Shown one piece after another: positions 1-6,215 of a DNA stretch of 6,994 bases. The stretch is from Bdellovibrionales bacterium. Its GTDB lineage: Bacteria > Bdellovibrionota > Bdellovibrionia > Bdellovibrionales > UBA1609. The notes under the pieces were generated by a model. The model saw nothing but the letters and a program-made list of their open reading frames with translations, searched no databases and was not told where the DNA came from. The position numbers and the translations under genes are program-made. The stretch's first letter is position 1; each line of letters opens with the position of its first letter. The DNA is taken from contig JAGRAB010000006.1 in assembly GCA_020435085.1 (NCBI GenBank), positions 1-6,994 of the forward strand. Direction: 5' to 3'.

Positions 1-56
1 GATTTGGACAAATAATACAAATTTCAAAAAATAATTATCTCACTTCACAAGTTACC

Positions 57-63
57 AAGGAGG
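57..63 (+). promoter_or_regulatory. Strong Shine-Dalgarno without a normal gene
   Basis: AAGGAGG is a full Shine-Dalgarno match, placed 9 bases before a TTG codon at 73. It is stronger than any ribosome-binding site in front of the large genes of this window. It lies inside the inverted-repeat element, and part of it (62-63) can pair in a small hairpin with 84-85. It may be coincidental, since the only frame it serves has 17 codons. Confidence 0.35.
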
Positions 64-90
64 TTTGTTATTTTGGCTGCAAACCAAAAT
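62..90 (+). other. Two mutually exclusive small hairpins
   Basis: Bases 62-67 (GGTTTG) pair with 80-85 (CAAACC), extended by a T-G pair 68/79. Bases 70-76 (ATTTTGG) pair perfectly with 84-90 (CCAAAAT). The two stems share 84-85 and the second begins inside the first loop, so both cannot form together in full. The first covers the last two bases of the Shine-Dalgarno; the second leaves it free but encloses the TTG codon. The pairing is seen; a switching role is inference. Confidence 0.35.
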
Positions 91-126
91 CCAGTCGACG
101 TGGTAGTAAAATTAAGGGGGATATAG
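73..126 (+). CDS. Possible 17-residue leader or small peptide
   Basis: A TTG-initiated frame follows AAGGAGG with a 9-base spacer and ends at TAG. It reads MAANQNPVDVVVKLRGI. There is no recognisable domain, signal peptide or membrane segment. The start codon lies inside a perfect 7-bp hairpin (70-76 with 84-90), so translation could be structure-dependent. It is entirely within the inverted-repeat element. Only the spacing of the Shine-Dalgarno supports it; the length is too short for codon statistics to help, and it may well not be a gene. Confidence 0.2.
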   Translation: MAANQNPVDVVVKLRGI

Positions 127-270
127 CCTCTAACGCCTCGTGCAAGATTGCTATAAATACAAAATCTTCGTACTCGTTGTTTTATTTGTGAAGCGCGATA
201 ATTATTTTTTGAAATTGGTATAGCTTTTTAGGACAACAATATGCCCTAATAACGTTCGAGAAAGCAGCGA

Positions 271-299
271 CTGACTTGCCTTACATAAGCGAGTATGAT
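271..299 (+). promoter_or_regulatory. Candidate sigma70 promoter for galU
   Basis: CTGACT at 271-276 (4 of 6 match to TTGACA) and TATGAT at 294-299 (5 of 6 match to TATAAT) are separated by 17 bases. Transcription would begin near 305-307, leaving only about 8 bases before the galU ATG at 314. That would fit the lack of any Shine-Dalgarno there. Other -10-like strings exist in this AT-rich stretch, such as TATAAA at 152-157 preceded by TGC, so the assignment is tentative. Confidence 0.35.
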
Positions 300-313
300 T
301 TTCTCTTACCGTT

Positions 314-1198
314 ATGAGCTCTAAAATTACAAAAGCCGTTATTCCCGTCGCTGGACTTGGTACTAGATTTTTACCGGCCACAAAAACTGTGCCGAAAGAA
401 TTACTCCCTATCGTAGATAAACCACTTCTTTTGCATATTATTGAGGAGTGTGCGCAGGCAGGCATAGAAGATGTCATTCTTGTTACTGGGCGAGGCAAAA
501 CGGCCATTGAAGATTTTTTCGATACTTCTTATGAACTTGAAGATGCTCTTGCAAAGTCGGGCAAACAAGAACTCTTAGAAAAAGTTCAAGCACTAAAATC
601 ACTCGTTAATATTATTAGCATTCGTCAACAAGAAGCAAAAGGACTCGGTCATGCTATTTATACGGCTCAGCCTATTCTTGGTAACGACGCCTTTGCCGTT
701 TTACTTGGTGATGAAGTTATGATCTCTGATGAAAATACTCCGTCTGCGACCGGAGAACTTTGTTCTCTATATCAAGAAACCAAAACTTCAAGTGTTGCTG
801 TTATGGAAGTTCCAAAAGCGGACGTACAAAAGTATGGAATCGTCGCTTGCGATTCTGTGGGTACAAATCGATGGAAAATTCAAAATGTTATTGAAAAGCC
901 CCACCCCGAAGAAGCTCCTAGTCAACTGGCTCTTCCCGGTCGATATGTATTTTCAACAAAAATTTTATCCAACCTTAAAAATACAAAGCCTGGAAAAAAT
1001 GGAGAAATTCAACTCACCGATGCTATGTGTGCTCTTGCGCAATCAGACGGCCTTTTGGGAATGACCGTACAGGCGCGACGATATGATGCTGGTGACAAGT
1101 TTGGCTTTTTACAAGCAAATATTGAAATGGGGCTACAGCACCCCGAAGTTCAAGATCAACTCAAAAAATATTTAAAAACATTGGCCAAAACTCTTTAG
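314..1198 (+). CDS. galU: UTP--glucose-1-phosphate uridylyltransferase
   Basis: This cytoplasmic enzyme makes UDP-glucose and pyrophosphate from UTP and glucose-1-phosphate, supplying sugar donors for lipopolysaccharide, capsule and related polymers. The 294-residue length is normal for bacterial GalU. The N-terminal nucleotide-binding signature AGLGTRFLPATKTVPKELLP is at residues 13-32, followed by IVDKP. The acidic GDE of the active-site strand is at 132-134. IEKP and GRYVF follow, and then the GEIQLTDA motif typical of the family. The ATG is the only good start: TGA interrupts the frame at 296 and no other start codon follows before it. There is no clear Shine-Dalgarno, and a 9-codon frame beginning at 295 overlaps the start. 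The gene is the first of a compact unit with the exported-protein gene and priA. Family assignment is firm; the pathway role is from family knowledge. Confidence 0.96.
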   Translation: MSSKITKAVIPVAGLGTRFLPATKTVPKELLPIVDKPLLLHIIEECAQAGIEDVILVTGRGKTAIEDFFDTSYELEDALAKSGKQELLEKVQALKSLVNIISIRQQEAKGLGHAIYTAQPILGNDAFAVLLGDEVMISDENTPSATGELCSLYQETKTSSVAVMEVPKADVQKYGIVACDSVGTNRWKIQNVIEKPHPEEAPSQLALPGRYVFSTKILSNLKNTKPGKNGEIQLTDAMCALAQSDGLLGMTVQARRYDAGDKFGFLQANIEMGLQHPEVQDQLKKYLKTLAKTL

Positions 1199-1202
1199 GA
1201 GA
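1197..1202 (+). promoter_or_regulatory. Ribosome-binding site overlapping galU stop
   Basis: AGGAGA lies 7 bases before the ATG at 1210 and includes the last two bases of the galU TAG. It supports the chosen start of the exported-protein gene and suggests that ribosomes finishing galU can reinitiate there. Confidence 0.7.
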
Positions 1203-1209
1203 AATCAAA

Positions 1210-2058
1210 ATGAGAGCGTCACTTGTTCTTTTCACAATTTTCTTTTCACAATTTTCTTTTAGTTATATTCCCGACTATAAAATGATTATGTCTCGAGTGG
1301 CTGAAAACCACGGTCGCGGCTTTTATAAAATTGTTCAAGATGTTGTGTTTCCTGCAGAACCAGAGCCTCTTATTATTGAAGAAACCTGGATTGTTGGTGG
1401 TGAGTACGACATGGCTGTCTCTTTAAAAGGAAAAGGTGTTCTGTCTAATAAAGTCTCTGGAACTATCGTTTACGAAAGCCAACGAAAGATTTATAAAGAC
1501 TCTTCTCTAAAAACAGCTCGTCTTCCTGACGACTTCATCGAACCTTTTTTTCAATTTCGATTTTCTAAAAATATAAAACCTAAACTTGTTGCTATGAAAA
1601 TGGCCCCTGCCGAGTCTTTAAAAGACCGCCCACCTTTTCATGGTGAGAAAACCGATGCTTTTCCTGTACAACCCTTTCTTCGTCTCAGTCGCAGTGGTGG
1701 TGTCGTCACTTATGCGATCGGCACACCTACACCAACAAATCAAACAGATGAAAACCCTGGCCTTTGGATCGAGCAAGATCGCTTTCATATTCGAAAACTC
1801 AGAACAGAGTCCAACGCTACTGTCATGGCCTCTGGATATAGCAACTATCCCCGGAAAATGTTTTTCCCAAAAACACGTCAGTATTCATGGGACAATCACT
1901 CTGTACAAGTCCTATTAGGAGACCTTGTTCCCCTTCCATCAAGCACTCAAGTCAAGGCCTTAACGAGCCCCAAAATATTGAATGAAAATTCACAAAACTC
2001 TACATTATCTCTTCCGGAGGTGGAGTCGATTCGAGACTTTTATAAGAGGTTTCGATGA
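1210..2058 (+). CDS. Exported protein of unknown function
   Basis: The product has 282 residues and is not one I recognise. Residues 1-18 form a signal peptide: a short basic start (MRA), a hydrophobic core and a small-residue end, with cleavage plausible after FSFS. No lipobox cysteine follows, so it is probably soluble periplasmic or loosely envelope-bound. The mature part is rich in alternating beta-strand-like segments: a first half around residues 40-135 (LIIEETWIVGGEYD, GTIVYESQRKIY) and a second around 155-245 (LRLSRSGGVVTYAIG, GLWIEQDRFHIRKL), then a polar Ser/Asn-rich tail. This pattern resembles the curved beta-sheet of LolA/LolB-like lipoprotein carriers, but no diagnostic motif was found, so that is only a suggestion. 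A strong Shine-Dalgarno supports the start, and the stop overlaps the priA ATG. The signal-peptide core is encoded by two tandem copies of a 14-base unit. Confidence 0.85.
   Translation: MRASLVLFTIFFSQFSFSYIPDYKMIMSRVAENHGRGFYKIVQDVVFPAEPEPLIIEETWIVGGEYDMAVSLKGKGVLSNKVSGTIVYESQRKIYKDSSLKTARLPDDFIEPFFQFRFSKNIKPKLVAMKMAPAESLKDRPPFHGEKTDAFPVQPFLRLSRSGGVVTYAIGTPTPTNQTDENPGLWIEQDRFHIRKLRTESNATVMASGYSNYPRKMFFPKTRQYSWDNHSVQVLLGDLVPLPSSTQVKALTSPKILNENSQNSTLSLPEVESIRDFYKRFR
1231..1258 (+). repeat. 14-bp tandem duplication in signal-peptide codons
   Basis: The unit TTCACAATTTTCTT occurs at 1231-1244 and again immediately at 1245-1258, identical in both copies. Because 14 is not a multiple of three, the copies are read in different frames (FTIFF, then SQFSF), yet both give hydrophobic signal-peptide residues. 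Gain or loss of one unit would shift the frame after about a dozen codons. Confidence 0.9.
2044..2049 (+). promoter_or_regulatory. Ribosome-binding site of priA
   Basis: AAGAGG lies 5 bases before the ATG at 2055, within the last codons of the upstream gene. With the ATGA overlap it points to translational coupling and fixes the priA start. Confidence 0.65.
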
Positions 2059-4076
2059 CCCCTCAGTATTTTCAAGTGGCTGTTAATGCCCCTCTTTCTG
2101 GAGCCCTTACTTATACCGCCACTCAAAACGTGCAATCACTTCTTTCTCGTGGAATATCTGTTCAGGTTCCCCTTGGAAAACGAATGGTTTCAGGAGTTAT
2201 TCTTGATACAACGAACGAAGCCGGTGCTTTTGAATTAAAAGATATTGAGACTATCAACGAAGAGCTACCCCTTCTTCACGAAGCCTATTTGCAATGGGTC
2301 GAGTGGATGGCAAAATACTACATGCATCCTATTGGGCAAATTTTAGCTTCAACATTTCCTCCCCTTAAAAAAAAGGGACGTTCTCAAGAGCCTCTGAACT
2401 CTGTAATACCAGAAGTGATACCATCAAAAGATCTTTCTCTCACTCAAGAACAAGATATTTGTCTCCAACAGTTACTTCACGTTGAGCAGTTTCAACCCTT
2501 CTTGCTTCATGGGGTTACTGGATCTGGTAAAACTGAAGTCTACATGCAGCTGCTTAAAAAAACTTTGGCTCGCGGAAAATCCGCTCTTATTTTGGTTCCT
2601 GAAATTTCTCTCACCCCTCAATTGATTCAAAGGTTTGCCTCTCGATTTAAAGATCAAATCGCCGTCATTCACTCTCACCTCACTCCTCGCGAAAAAACGC
2701 AACAATGGTGGAGTGTTATTGATGGGGAGAAAAAAATTCTTATAGGTGCGCGCTCGGCTCTTTTTTGTCCCATAAAAAACTTAGGCGTCATTATTGTCGA
2801 TGAGGAGCATGAGCCCAGCTTTAAACAAGAAGAAAAATTAAAATACCATGCTCGTGATGCGTCTATTGTTTTAGCCAAAACCCACAACTGTCCCATTGTT
2901 CTGGGCTCTGCAACGCCAAGTCTTGAAAGCTGGCAAAATGCAAAGGCTGGAAAATACCAACTCCTTCAAATGAAGAATCGTGTCAATGATCGTAAAATGC
3001 CAGATGTAGAAATCATTGATTTGAAGTCCAAAAAAGATCATGATGAAATGCCAAATTCTGTAGATCTTCCCTTTTGGTTATCAAAACCTTTGTATTTAGC
3101 TCTTCAGTCAAATCTTGAAAACAAATGGCAGTCTGCCCTTTTTTTAAACCGACGGGGCACAGCCCAGATGGCCCTTTGCACTTCATGTGGAAGTACTTTT
3201 GAATGTCCTAACTGCTCTATTTCCCTCACTCTACATGGTCAAAGTCATTTGGTTTGTCATTACTGCGATTACTCTGAAAAGCTTCCAGAAAAGTGTCATC
3301 ATTGTGAATCTGGTGACATCGAAAAAATTGGCCTTGGTACAGAGCTCGTTGAAAACGATATTTTTCGGTTATTTCCCCATGCAAAAATTGCTCGAGCTGA
3401 TCGTGATGAAATCGGTGGACGAAAAGATTTAGAAGAGCTTATTGAAAATATGGAATCTGGTAATATTGATATTCTTATTGGCACTCAAATGATTGCTAAA
3501 GGTCTCGACTTTCCAAAACTGACTCTTGTTGGTCTCGTGCTCGCAGATGTTGGGTTTAATCTTCCTGATTTTCGTGCCACGGAGCGAAGCTTTCAACTTC
3601 TCACACAAGTCAGTGGTCGCGCCGGCAGGCATGTCGACGATGGCGGTAAAGTTTTTATTCAAACGTTTAACCCTGAACACCCCAGCATTGTTTATTCAAA
3701 AGACCTTCAATATGAACTGTTTGCTGATATGGAGCTCCGTGAACGACAAGAGCTTCTTTACCCACCGTTTGGACGCCTGGCTCTCTTTCGTCTTATTGGC
3801 AACTCCAATGACAGCGTCGAAGAACTTGCAACAAAGACCGCCCTCCGTGCCGATCATTTAAAAAAATCCTACACGCAGTATGAACCCGTGCAAGTACTTG
3901 GTCCTTGCCCAGCTCCCATTGTGAAAATTCGAAACAACTATCGCCATCAGCTTCTGTTAAAATGCCCTGAGCCCTCTTTATTACAAAGTTTTTGCTACCA
4001 ACTCCTTGGAGATACCAAGTGGCTGCCCGCCGGGACAAAGGTGCAGCCCGACATAGATCCAGTCAGTATGCTTTAA
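2055..4076 (+). CDS. priA: Primosomal replication-restart helicase PriA
   Basis: PriA recognises stalled or collapsed replication forks, unwinds DNA 3' to 5' and loads the replicative helicase away from the origin. The 673-residue product carries the family's domains in order. The N-terminal 3'-end-binding domain is at about 1-110, with VQVPLGKRMVSGVI near the start. Helicase lobe 1 has Walker A GVTGSGKT (153-160, Lys159), DEEH (249-252) and LGSATPSLESW. The zinc module inserted in lobe 2 retains all eight cysteines, at 375, 378, 384, 387, 401, 404, 414 and 417. Lobe 2 continues with GTQMIAKGLDFP from 476 and the arginine-finger motif QVSGRAGR (518-525). The C-terminal domain ends normally. 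Nothing catalytic is missing, and the length is slightly below that of E. coli PriA (about 730). It overlaps the upstream gene by ATGA. Confidence 0.97.
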   Translation: MTPQYFQVAVNAPLSGALTYTATQNVQSLLSRGISVQVPLGKRMVSGVILDTTNEAGAFELKDIETINEELPLLHEAYLQWVEWMAKYYMHPIGQILASTFPPLKKKGRSQEPLNSVIPEVIPSKDLSLTQEQDICLQQLLHVEQFQPFLLHGVTGSGKTEVYMQLLKKTLARGKSALILVPEISLTPQLIQRFASRFKDQIAVIHSHLTPREKTQQWWSVIDGEKKILIGARSALFCPIKNLGVIIVDEEHEPSFKQEEKLKYHARDASIVLAKTHNCPIVLGSATPSLESWQNAKAGKYQLLQMKNRVNDRKMPDVEIIDLKSKKDHDEMPNSVDLPFWLSKPLYLALQSNLENKWQSALFLNRRGTAQMALCTSCGSTFECPNCSISLTLHGQSHLVCHYCDYSEKLPEKCHHCESGDIEKIGLGTELVENDIFRLFPHAKIARADRDEIGGRKDLEELIENMESGNIDILIGTQMIAKGLDFPKLTLVGLVLADVGFNLPDFRATERSFQLLTQVSGRAGRHVDDGGKVFIQTFNPEHPSIVYSKDLQYELFADMELRERQELLYPPFGRLALFRLIGNSNDSVEELATKTALRADHLKKSYTQYEPVQVLGPCPAPIVKIRNNYRHQLLLKCPEPSLLQSFCYQLLGDTKWLPAGTKVQPDIDPVSML

Positions 4077-4168
4077 ACTAAAGTTATATTAAGACTTTGT
4101 CTCTTCTCTCTTTTACCTATTTGCATATATGATAAAGCTTGAACAATGAACGCGAAAAACAGGCTCAG
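4077..4168 (+). promoter_or_regulatory. Intergenic gap with weak promoter candidate
   Basis: This is the only sizeable gap between priA and the genes that follow. TATGAT at 4128-4133 matches the -10 consensus at 5 of 6 positions, but the expected -35 position (4105-4110, TCTCTC) does not match. A weak 5-bp stem, AAAGT 4080-4084 with ACTTT 4094-4098, is followed by a pyrimidine-rich stretch; it is too short to call a terminator. If the -10 is used, transcription would start near 4140, which bears on the start codon of the next gene. Confidence 0.25.
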
Positions 4169-5023
4169 ATGTCCGACGTACTTGCCTTAAAAAAATGCCC
4201 GCATTGCGGAGCCAGTACTGAAGATCTTCTTCCGATAGAAACCGGAATGAAGGTTGCTCTTCAAGCCGCCGGTATGGCCGATGGTTTACCCAGTATGGTT
4301 TGCGCCAATTGCTATGATAATTTTACGAGTCAAGTTTCTCAAGGAGTCAAACTTCGCATTGAACAAGAGACTCGAGAAAAAAATAAAGTCATGCTTTGGA
4401 AAAATCGAGTGAACCTTATTAAACAAGCTCGTGGTCTTATGGCACAAAAGGCTTACTCTGAAGCTGCCGTTTCTTACGAAAAGTATTTAAGAATTTTAGA
4501 GGTGATTTACAGCCGAAAAAAAGGTGAACTTGACCCCAAGATATTTAATCACTCTAAAAAGTCAAAAGAAGTTACCGTTATAACTTCTGTGTACTGGGAC
4601 CTCATGCGGATTTACGATATGTCCCCCCGCTATGGCGATCGTATGGCTCAGGCGGCTGCTAAACTTTCTCTTTTCGTTCCTTACAGTCAAATTTATCCCG
4701 ACATTATTAAAAAAGCCGAGGCCTTCCAAAGAAGTGCGAAGAATCCACATATCGTCAAACAATTTTTAAGACAAAGCCGAAGTGGTCGACCGCGATGCTT
4801 TATTGCTACAGCTGTATTTGAATCGCCTTATGCGCAAGAGGTACAAACTCTTCGATGGTTTCGAGATACAACTCTGAAACGCACTTACTGGGGACGACAA
4901 TTTGTTTATTTTTACTACAAAATCTCCCCAACAATTGCCCATTTTATAGATAAGTCTCCTCTGACCAAAAAAATCTTGCGTTATTTACTCAAAAAAATCG
5001 TCAATGCTGTGATTTCACCTTGA
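4169..5023 (+). CDS. Zinc-ribbon, CFI-box-CTERM domain protein
   Basis: The product has 284 residues from the ATG used here. An in-frame TTG at 4139 would add ten polar residues and remains possible; the ATG was preferred because the nearby -10 candidate would place the transcript start near 4140. Two CxxC pairs (CPHC 10-13, CANC 45-48) form a probable zinc ribbon. A helical, TPR-like segment follows at about 82-112 (KAYSEAAVSYEKYLRILE). The C-terminal domain begins at Cys210 with CFIATA, followed by ESPYAQEVQTLRWFRD and a hydrophobic, aromatic, lysine-rich end. That is the recurring CFI-box C-terminal domain found at the ends of otherwise unrelated proteins; its function is not established. 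No signal peptide is seen. The oxidoreductase gene begins 31 bases downstream, so co-transcription is likely. Domain reading is from motifs; the cellular role is unknown. Confidence 0.85.
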   Translation: MSDVLALKKCPHCGASTEDLLPIETGMKVALQAAGMADGLPSMVCANCYDNFTSQVSQGVKLRIEQETREKNKVMLWKNRVNLIKQARGLMAQKAYSEAAVSYEKYLRILEVIYSRKKGELDPKIFNHSKKSKEVTVITSVYWDLMRIYDMSPRYGDRMAQAAAKLSLFVPYSQIYPDIIKKAEAFQRSAKNPHIVKQFLRQSRSGRPRCFIATAVFESPYAQEVQTLRWFRDTTLKRTYWGRQFVYFYYKISPTIAHFIDKSPLTKKILRYLLKKIVNAVISP

Positions 5024-5054
5024 AAAGGGGACCAGAGTTTTAGATGTTAATGGA

Positions 5055-6215
5055 ATGGCAGCATCTATAAAAAAATCCAACTACGACGTCATCATCACTG
5101 GGGCTGGGCTTTCTGGGCTTATTGTAGCAAAACACCTTTCACAAATGGGCAAAAAAGTCTTAGTCCTTGAAGCTCGTGATACCGCTGGTGGAAACTTAAG
5201 AAATCTTTCAACAAAGGGATTTTCTTTTCGAACAACTTTAGAGTTTGTCCCAGATTATAAAGAATATATTGAGCCTATTGAGCGGCTTGAACAGCTTTTA
5301 CAATTTAAAATTCTCGGGCCCTCGAAAGAGATGACACCTAAGACATTTAAATCCAGTGAGCTTCGTGAATTTTTAGGGTTTGGTGATTTAAAATTTCAAT
5401 CACTTGACGAGGTTCAGTGGTACACACAAACCAAAGTCAGAGAGCTCTTGATCTCTCCTGAAAAATGGGTTGAAGCTCTTTTAGCTGATGCTTCTTTTGA
5501 ATGTCTCACTTTACATGAAGTCACCAGGTACAGTTTTACAGATGGGCGTTTTGACTCTATCACGGTCAATGGCTCAAAGGTTTTATCTGCCGATCAATTT
5601 ATCCATACGGCTCCAGTCTCTTTGCTCAATGCCCTCATTCCTGATGATGCTATTAAACCCAAAGACCGCACACGCCTTGCAAAAACGCAAGGGTGGACCA
5701 GTGTTTGTCTTCACTTCCTTCATAAAGGCATTGTAACGGACGAAGAGTGCTTACACATTCTTATGGGCTCTAGTACTGACTTTGAACCTTGCCTTGGCCG
5801 CTTTTTTACTCCCACTCAATTTGATGGAGAAACTGTTCAAGAGTCACAGTGGATGAGTTTAATGAATGATGAGCACGCTGAGGATATGGAATTTATTGGA
5901 GCAACACTCCGAAATATTAAAAAGCAAATCAAACGCGTCTATGACTCTGCTGTAGAAAATGTTTTGATTGAAAAAATTGTGGTCACCCCTCAATCACAAG
6001 GTTTTATGGATTTAAAGTTTAAAAATCCATTACAACTTAACGGTGTTGAAAACTTTTGGCTCGCTTCACCTTTGATTTTAGAACAACGAGGTGTTGGTGC
6101 CTCTGTGCAGGCCGCCGATCAAGTTCTTACGGCAATGATGGCTCATAGCTCTCTTACAGAAACCACATACCCCGCTGAGACTCCAGTGCCCGTCAACCCT
6201 GAACTCACATTATGA
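5055..6215 (+). CDS. FAD-dependent oxidoreductase, amine oxidase/PPOX-like
   Basis: The 386-residue product begins with a classic FAD-binding Rossmann fold: TGAGLSGL (GxGxxG glycines 16, 18, 21), ending in the ribose-binding acid Glu39 of VLVLEARDTAGGN, which also carries the following GG motif at 45-46. This layout is typical of the flavin amine oxidase, phytoene desaturase and protoporphyrinogen oxidase superfamily. Near the C-terminus, NFWLASP and RGVG (345-348) resemble the flavin-contacting end of protoporphyrinogen oxidases. The middle is divergent and the protein is shorter than HemY/HemG-type enzymes of about 450-470 residues, so the substrate cannot be assigned. No signal peptide or membrane segment is seen. 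The ATG has only a poor Shine-Dalgarno; GGGGA lies 24 bases upstream. The stop overlaps the next gene's start by ATGA, suggesting coupled expression with a membrane protein. Confidence 0.85.
   Translation: MAASIKKSNYDVIITGAGLSGLIVAKHLSQMGKKVLVLEARDTAGGNLRNLSTKGFSFRTTLEFVPDYKEYIEPIERLEQLLQFKILGPSKEMTPKTFKSSELREFLGFGDLKFQSLDEVQWYTQTKVRELLISPEKWVEALLADASFECLTLHEVTRYSFTDGRFDSITVNGSKVLSADQFIHTAPVSLLNALIPDDAIKPKDRTRLAKTQGWTSVCLHFLHKGIVTDEECLHILMGSSTDFEPCLGRFFTPTQFDGETVQESQWMSLMNDEHAEDMEFIGATLRNIKKQIKRVYDSAVENVLIEKIVVTPQSQGFMDLKFKNPLQLNGVENFWLASPLILEQRGVGASVQAADQVLTAMMAHSSLTETTYPAETPVPVNPELTL

Larger units (their letters stand above)
15..221. repeat. Long inverted-repeat element (MITE-like or structured RNA)
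   Basis: Arm 15-52 is the reverse complement of 184-221 at 34 of 38 positions. Bases 20-38 and 198-216 match without interruption over 19 bases, and 43-50 with 186-193 over 8. The mismatches are at 19/217, 40/196, 42/194 and 51/185, the last being G-U in RNA. The dinucleotide TA lies just outside C18 and just outside G218, which fits the TA target duplication left by IS630/mariner-type elements, but TA is self-complementary and so also fits simple pairing. The interior of 131 bases encodes no transposase, so a true element would be non-autonomous. Alternatively the arms form the closing helix of an RNA of about 205 nt, roughly the size of 6S RNA, although no continuous rod-like pairing was found inside. 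The repeat is seen directly; its nature is inferred. Confidence 0.6.

Noticed and set aside
15..221. 6S RNA identity for the inverted-repeat region
   Set aside because: Size and end pairing fit, but no continuous rod with a central bubble was found, and the arm mismatches are not compensatory; kept only as an alternative.
246..290. tRNA-like T-loop string GTTCGAG
   Set aside because: No acceptor, D or anticodon arms can be built around it.
202..507. 101-codon open frame on the minus strand across the galU start
   Set aside because: It overlaps the conserved GalU N-terminus and the inverted-repeat arm, has no recognisable domain or ribosome-binding site, and is explained as a shadow frame.
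738..755. CTCCG...CGGAG hairpin inside galU
   Set aside because: A 5-bp stem within conserved coding sequence with no U-run after it; not a terminator or site.
3429..3680. Minus-strand open frame within priA
   Set aside because: It lies opposite the helicase motifs GTQMIAKGLDFP and QVSGRAGR, whose conservation explains the openness.
4080..4115. Possible terminator after priA
   Set aside because: The stem AAAGT/ACTTT is only 5 bp and AT-rich, and the following tract is mixed pyrimidine rather than a T-run.
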